From contig NZ_BSPP01000003.1 in assembly GCF_030161095.1 (NCBI RefSeq), forward strand, positions 94,089 to 158,088: a DNA stretch of 64,000 nt, in the 5' to 3' direction. Both the position numbers and the translations under genes were made by a program. Shown here piece by piece: positions 60,488 to 64,000 of this stretch (the stretch's first letter is position 1; each line of letters starts with the position of its first letter). The notes below the pieces were generated by a model. That model ran no database searches. It saw only the letters and a list, made by a program, of their open reading frames with translations, and was not told where the DNA came from. The stretch is from Cypionkella aquatica. Its GTDB lineage: Bacteria > Pseudomonadota > Alphaproteobacteria > Rhodobacterales > Rhodobacteraceae.

Positions 60488-61257
60488 TTCTGAACGGCAG
60501 CCCGGAACGGCGTCGGATCCCAAGCGCAGGCATAGCCGTCGCCATCTGGATCGAGGCCCTTGCGGTCGCGATCCGGCCCGCCTGCCGACAAGAACGCCTC
60601 CTGCGCGAGGTCTGGCGAGGCGAATTTGCCACAAGCCGCGTTATAGCTGTTCAGCCGCAAGCCACTGCGTTTGTACATCTGCGTGCCCTTGGGATGGTTC
60701 GCCGAAATCGCATATTGCACGATATTCGGGCCGTCACTGCCCGCGCGCTGCGGCAATGCCGTCGGCTGGTCCACCTGATATTGCGCGCGGTTGCGCTCAA
60801 TCCGGGCCTTGTCGCTTTCGATGGTTTCGCGCGCGCTGACCGCCTGAAAATCCTGCTCGTCCGACACGCCCGCATTGGCAGCTGAACCCGGAACATTCGC
60901 CATTTCCGAGGTGGTTTCCGCGATCCCAGCCGGCGCATTGCCGCGTGGACGCTCTGCCCCACCGATCACCGCACCCTGCTGCACCTGCCCGTAAGGCTGC
61001 GCATAGGGCGAGCTTTGCGCCTGCGTGCTCAGCGGCACGTTGGTCGGTGTCAGCGCAGTATCGGTGTTCTTGCCGTCGGCCTTGTCGATGGCAGCCAACG
61101 CGCCGCCGGTGGTAAATCCGCCCACAGGTGCCGCCACCGGAGCAGGCGCGTTGTAGCTATCATAATCCTGAAAGCCCACGCCCGCGCCCGAATCGGGCAC
61201 AGCGGTTCCACAAGCGGTCAGCCCAAAAGCTGCCAAAATCATCACTGCGCTACGCAT
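60484..61257 (-). CDS. Lipoprotein with C-terminal excalibur-like Ca-binding motif
   Basis: A 257-residue protein: lipobox LTACG (Cys about 16), a long low-complexity Ala/Pro/Gln region, and a C-terminal domain with DPDGDGYACAWDPTPFR, which resembles the excalibur Ca2+-binding motif DxDxDGxxC. A pair of Cys (AACGKFASP and YACAW) may be disulfide linked. Function unknown; located at the cell envelope. Overlaps the AmpD-type gene. Confidence 0.75.
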   Translation of the reverse strand: MRSAVMILAAFGLTACGTAVPDSGAGVGFQDYDSYNAPAPVAAPVGGFTTGGALAAIDKADGKNTDTALTPTNVPLSTQAQSSPYAQPYGQVQQGAVIGGAERPRGNAPAGIAETTSEMANVPGSAANAGVSDEQDFQAVSARETIESDKARIERNRAQYQVDQPTALPQRAGSDGPNIVQYAISANHPKGTQMYKRSGLRLNSYNAACGKFASPDLAQEAFLSAGGPDRDRKGLDPDGDGYACAWDPTPFRAAVQN

Positions 61258-61293
61258 CGTCTCTGCCTCGGCGGTTTGTTATCGTCTTGCGCC

Positions 61294-62790
61294 TTACCAC
61301 CATTTATCCGGCTTGGCCACAAAGCCCGCAGCGCGTTCAAGAACATAAGCGTGATTGAGCAATCCTGCCTCATCCCAAGGCCGCCCCAACAATTGCAGCC
61401 CCATCGGCAGGCCCTTGCTGTCCAGCCCCATCGGCACCGCCACCCCCGGCAAGCCTGCCAGGTTCGCGGTCACGGTGAACACGTCGTTCAGATACACCTC
61501 AACCGGAGAGGCCTTGTCCATCTCACCCAAACCAAAGGCCGAAGTCGGGGTGATCGGGGCCAGAATCGCGTCAATTCCGGCGGCGAACGCCTGCTCAAAG
61601 TCACGCTTGATCAGGGCGCGCACCTTACGCGCGCGGTTGTAATAGGCATCATAGAAGCCTGCCGACAGCACATAAGTTCCGACCATGATCCGCCGCTGCG
61701 TCTCTGGGCCAAAGCCCTCGGCGCGGGTTTTCTCATACATATCGGTGATGCCGTCGCCCGCCGCCAAAGCAGCACGATGCCCGTAACGCACGCCATCATA
61801 GCGCGCGAGGTTCGACGACGCCTCGGCAGGCGCAATCACATAATACGCAGGCAGAGCGTATTTGGCATGGGGCAGCGAGATATCGACAATCTCGGCCCCG
61901 GCATCGCGCAGCATCTCGCGGCCCTGCGCCCACAAAGCATCAATCTCGGCCGGGATACCTTCAATGCGATACTCCGCCGGAATCCCGATCTTCTTGCCGC
62001 GGATATCGCCGGTCAAAGCTGCCTCAAAATCCGGCACTGCAAGATCGGCAGAGGTGCTGTCCTTGGCATCATGCCCGGCCATCGCCCCCAGCATGATCGC
62101 AAGATCGCGCACCGATTTGCCCATCGGACCCGCCTGATCCAGACTGGACGCATAGGCCACAATGCCCCAGCGGCTGACGCGGCCATAGGTCGGCTTGATC
62201 CCCACAGTGCCAGTAAACGCCGCAGGCTGGCGGATCGAGCCACCGGTATCCGTGCCGGTCGCGCCCAGACACAAATCTGCCGCCACCGCCGCCGCCGAGC
62301 CACCCGAAGACCCACCCGGCGTGCGCAGCACATCATCGACCTTCCACGGGTTCACCGCAGGGCCATAGCAACTGCTTTCCGTGGCCGAGCCCATGGCGAA
62401 TTCGTCCATGTTCAACTTGCCGAGCATAACCGCCCCCGCACCGAACAGCTTCGCGGTCACCGTCGATTCGTACTCTGGCACAAAGCCCTTCAGGATGTTC
62501 GACGCCGCTTGGCTTGGCACGCCCTTGGTGCAGAACACATCCTTGATCCCCAAGGGAATCCCGCACAGATCCGGCGCATTACCGCTTGCGATCCGCGCAT
62601 CCGCCGCCCGCGCCTGATCCAACGCCAACTCGGGCGTTTTATGCACAAAGGCGTTCAACGCGTCACTGGCGTCAATAGCGGTCAGGCAGGACATCGTCAG
62701 ATCAACCGCCGAGATTTCACCCTTGCGCAACGCATCCCGCGCGGCGGCAATCGTCCAAGTGTTCGCCGATCCCGTCATGCCCATGCTCAT
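61294..62790 (-). CDS. gatA: Asp-tRNA(Asn)/Glu-tRNA(Gln) amidotransferase subunit A
   Basis: Provides ammonia by hydrolysing glutamine in the GatCAB transamidosome. 498 residues, amidase-signature family: catalytic Lys83 ([10 protein letters not shown]), cis-Ser161 ([10 protein letters not shown]) and nucleophile Ser185 ([12 protein letters not shown]). Start at ATG 62790 with an ATGA overlap to gatC; ATG codons 2 and 4 residues later are alternatives. gatB is not in the window. Confidence 0.96.
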   Translation of the reverse strand: MSMGMTGSANTWTIAAARDALRKGEISAVDLTMSCLTAIDASDALNAFVHKTPELALDQARAADARIASGNAPDLCGIPLGIKDVFCTKGVPSQAASNILKGFVPEYESTVTAKLFGAGAVMLGKLNMDEFAMGSATESSCYGPAVNPWKVDDVLRTPGGSSGGSAAAVAADLCLGATGTDTGGSIRQPAAFTGTVGIKPTYGRVSRWGIVAYASSLDQAGPMGKSVRDLAIMLGAMAGHDAKDSTSADLAVPDFEAALTGDIRGKKIGIPAEYRIEGIPAEIDALWAQGREMLRDAGAEIVDISLPHAKYALPAYYVIAPAEASSNLARYDGVRYGHRAALAAGDGITDMYEKTRAEGFGPETQRRIMVGTYVLSAGFYDAYYNRARKVRALIKRDFEQAFAAGIDAILAPITPTSAFGLGEMDKASPVEVYLNDVFTVTANLAGLPGVAVPMGLDSKGLPMGLQLLGRPWDEAGLLNHAYVLERAAGFVAKPDKWW

Positions 62791-63074
62791 TCCACCACCT
62801 TCGGCACTGCAAAAAACCCTTCCCGCGCATCCGGCGCATTGGCGAGGACCGCCGACTGCTGGTTGCCATCCGTCACCACATCCGCCCTGCGCGCCAACCG
62901 CATCGGAGTGACCGAAACCATCGGCTCGATCCCCGTCACATCGACCTCATTCAGCTGCTCCATAAACCCAAGGATGCCCGAAAGCTGCTCTGCCAGCTTC
63001 GGCAAAGCCGCTTCCTCCACCCGGATACGCGCCAGCTTGGCCACCTTGCGCGCGGTGTCGATGTCGATGGACAT
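62787..63074 (-). CDS. gatC: Asp/Glu-tRNA amidotransferase subunit C
   Basis: A 95-residue belt protein holding GatA and GatB together. Family pattern [21 protein letters not shown] and the C-terminal [17 protein letters not shown]. Start at ATG 63074 after GGAGAGACCCC; longer upstream frames are not supported. First gene of gatCA. Confidence 0.95.
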   Translation of the reverse strand: MSIDIDTARKVAKLARIRVEEAALPKLAEQLSGILGFMEQLNEVDVTGIEPMVSVTPMRLARRADVVTDGNQQSAVLANAPDAREGFFAVPKVVE

Positions 63075-63218
63075 GGGGTCTCTCCGCAAATTGATTGCGC
63101 GACGTTTACCCGCCCAGCCACGGTGCCGCAAGTAGGGTGGGACACCCGCCACACACCCGCCGCCCAAGACGCGTGGGCCTTCACAAGTCGCAGCCGGAAT
63201 TCGCACGAATTCCGTGTA

Positions 63219-63238
63219 CGATTTCCGCGCGGAAATCG
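63219..63238. repeat. 20-base perfect palindrome
   Basis: CGATTTCCGCGCGGAAATCG, with a second short inverted repeat GGAATTC-GCAC-GAATTCC just beside it (63196-63213). Between the cupin gene end and gatC start; may end the cupin transcript or be a gatC operator. Confidence 0.55.
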
Positions 63239-63291
63239 CCCTCGCAGCAATCAATGCGCCCGACATCCTATTCGCGCTCGGGACATCACAC

Positions 63292-63858
63292 CTATAGAAT
63301 CACAGATTTCGCCGCGAGATCGCCGCCACGCCACAGATACAAAGCCGCCAGCGCTTGCTCGCCTGTCCGCATCGCATGCGGCATCCAGCTTGGATGATGG
63401 ATCGCCTGCCCCACCGGCACGTCGGCAAACGCCGCCTCACCCTTTTGCCACGCAGCCGCCCCGGCAATCGGCAGATAGACCTCCTCAGCCGCATGCGCAT
63501 GTGCGGGATAGGTGATACCGGGTGCCAGCAGCAACACGCCGCAGGCAATCTGCGCGCTCGGCACCGGGCCGCGCAAGCCGATGAATTCGCTCCAGCCATA
63601 GCCGCGCAGAAACGCGGCGCCAAAATCGCCCGCGCCATAGGTTTGCCGCCACGACAGCCCAGCTGCCACCCTTTGCAACGCTGCCAACACCGCCGCCGTG
63701 GCAGGCGTTGACTGCAATCCCGCTATCCAGTCGCAAACTGGTAGTGCCACAGCCTCTGATTTGTGATGGCCCTCGGCCTCGGGCCAATCCTCCAAAAAGA
63801 TCGCGGCCTCGGGTATTGCGGAAAATGCCCGTCTGACCTTGCCAAGCAATTCATCCAT
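63292..63858 (-). CDS. Cupin protein of the DMSP lyase (DddL/DddQ) family
   Basis: A 188-residue protein with a C-terminal cupin. GITYPAHAHAAEEVYLPIAG supplies His/His/Glu metal ligands and SWMPHAMRTG the last His, in the pattern of DddQ/DddL DMSP lyases, which split dimethylsulfoniopropionate into DMS and acrylate. The N-terminal helical part (FLEDWPEA) also fits. Relatives of unknown activity exist, so substrate is open. Start ATG 63858 preceded by GGGGG six bases away; ATG 63864 overlaps that site. Confidence 0.75.
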   Translation of the reverse strand: MDELLGKVRRAFSAIPEAAIFLEDWPEAEGHHKSEAVALPVCDWIAGLQSTPATAAVLAALQRVAAGLSWRQTYGAGDFGAAFLRGYGWSEFIGLRGPVPSAQIACGVLLLAPGITYPAHAHAAEEVYLPIAGAAAWQKGEAAFADVPVGQAIHHPSWMPHAMRTGEQALAALYLWRGGDLAAKSVIL

Positions 63859-64000
63859 GTCCATCCCCCTGCAATCCGATGCTTCTACATGGCAGCCAAA
63901 GGACGCAAGCGAAAGCGCGACCAACGCCACAGATCAAGCCCTTCCCCTGAATAGCCCCTAGATTTGTAGACGCCTTGCTTGGTAATTTTGGAAGCAAGGA
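63859..64000. other. Upstream region at the window edge
   Basis: 142 bases before the cupin gene; presumably its promoter. No gene is recognised before the window ends. Confidence 0.3.

Overview
The window looks like chromosome from a Rhodobacteraceae/Paracoccaceae-type alphaproteobacterium. This is inferred from the high G+C content, the gene blocks fabA-fabB-fabI, hisS-hisZ-hisG and znuB-znuC-zur/znuA, the DUF1489 and DUF1127 proteins, the class II ribonucleotide reductase and the intergenic repeats typical of this group. No phage, plasmid, insertion sequence or CRISPR array is visible. Most of the window is core metabolism arranged in short operons with ATGA/TGATG stop-start overlaps.

Layout. 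0-3.5 kb: unsaturated fatty acid synthesis (fabA, fabB, fabI) and an M50 membrane protease. 3.6-3.8 kb: tRNA-Gly(UCC) with promoter and terminator. 4.1-9.5 kb: an RNA-repair and RNA-quality-control locus. Here rtcR diverges from a minus-strand unit that reads rsr (Ro60 ortholog), five tandem Y-RNA-like genes, then rtcB. 9.7-23 kb: nrdJ, DUF1489, an EamA transporter, hisG-hisZ-hisS, slyX, a TSUP permease, dnaE and a repeat-rich intergenic stretch. 23.2-38 kb: a purine/pyrimidine catabolism block made of xdhA-xdhB-xdhC, a cytosine deaminase-type amidohydrolase, a TetR/RidA pair with three operators, a guanine deaminase-type enzyme, a complete BMP-type nucleoside ABC importer and an FAD oxidoreductase. 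38-42.6 kb: GH25 lipoprotein, dimethylglycine dehydrogenase-like enzyme and a secreted protein. 42.6-45.7 kb: zinc uptake with its Zur box. 45.8-51.6 kb: galM, an MFS carrier under a LacI-type operator, two small enzymes, and argD-argF. 52-54.9 kb: 8-oxoguanine deaminase with a structured leader, hisN-type phosphatase and an XRE regulator. 55-64 kb: quinone oxidoreductase, LysR, DUF1127, Bax-inhibitor-1 protein, L33, RNase P RNA, AmpD-type amidase, lipoprotein, gatC-gatA and a DMSP-lyase-like cupin.

The standout is the 650-base stretch between rsr and rtcB. It encodes no protein. It holds five units on the minus strand, each closed by a 8-9 bp stem next to the Ro60-binding motif known from Y RNAs (GNCGAA(N)G), with compensatory base changes between units. 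Three units carry T-arm-like hairpins, and the first carries T-arm, tetraloop-capped acceptor stem, U8-A9 and D-arm in permuted order, so it is a tRNA mimic. Two further oddities belong to the same locus: rsr is split by a one-base frameshift, and RtcR lacks the GAFTGA loop that contacts sigma54 while no -24/-12 promoter is visible between the genes.

The second theme is oxidised-purine handling: Xdh, guanine deaminase-type enzyme, 8-oxoguanine deaminase and nucleoside import could together channel imported or damaged purines to urate. No urate oxidase lies inside the window.
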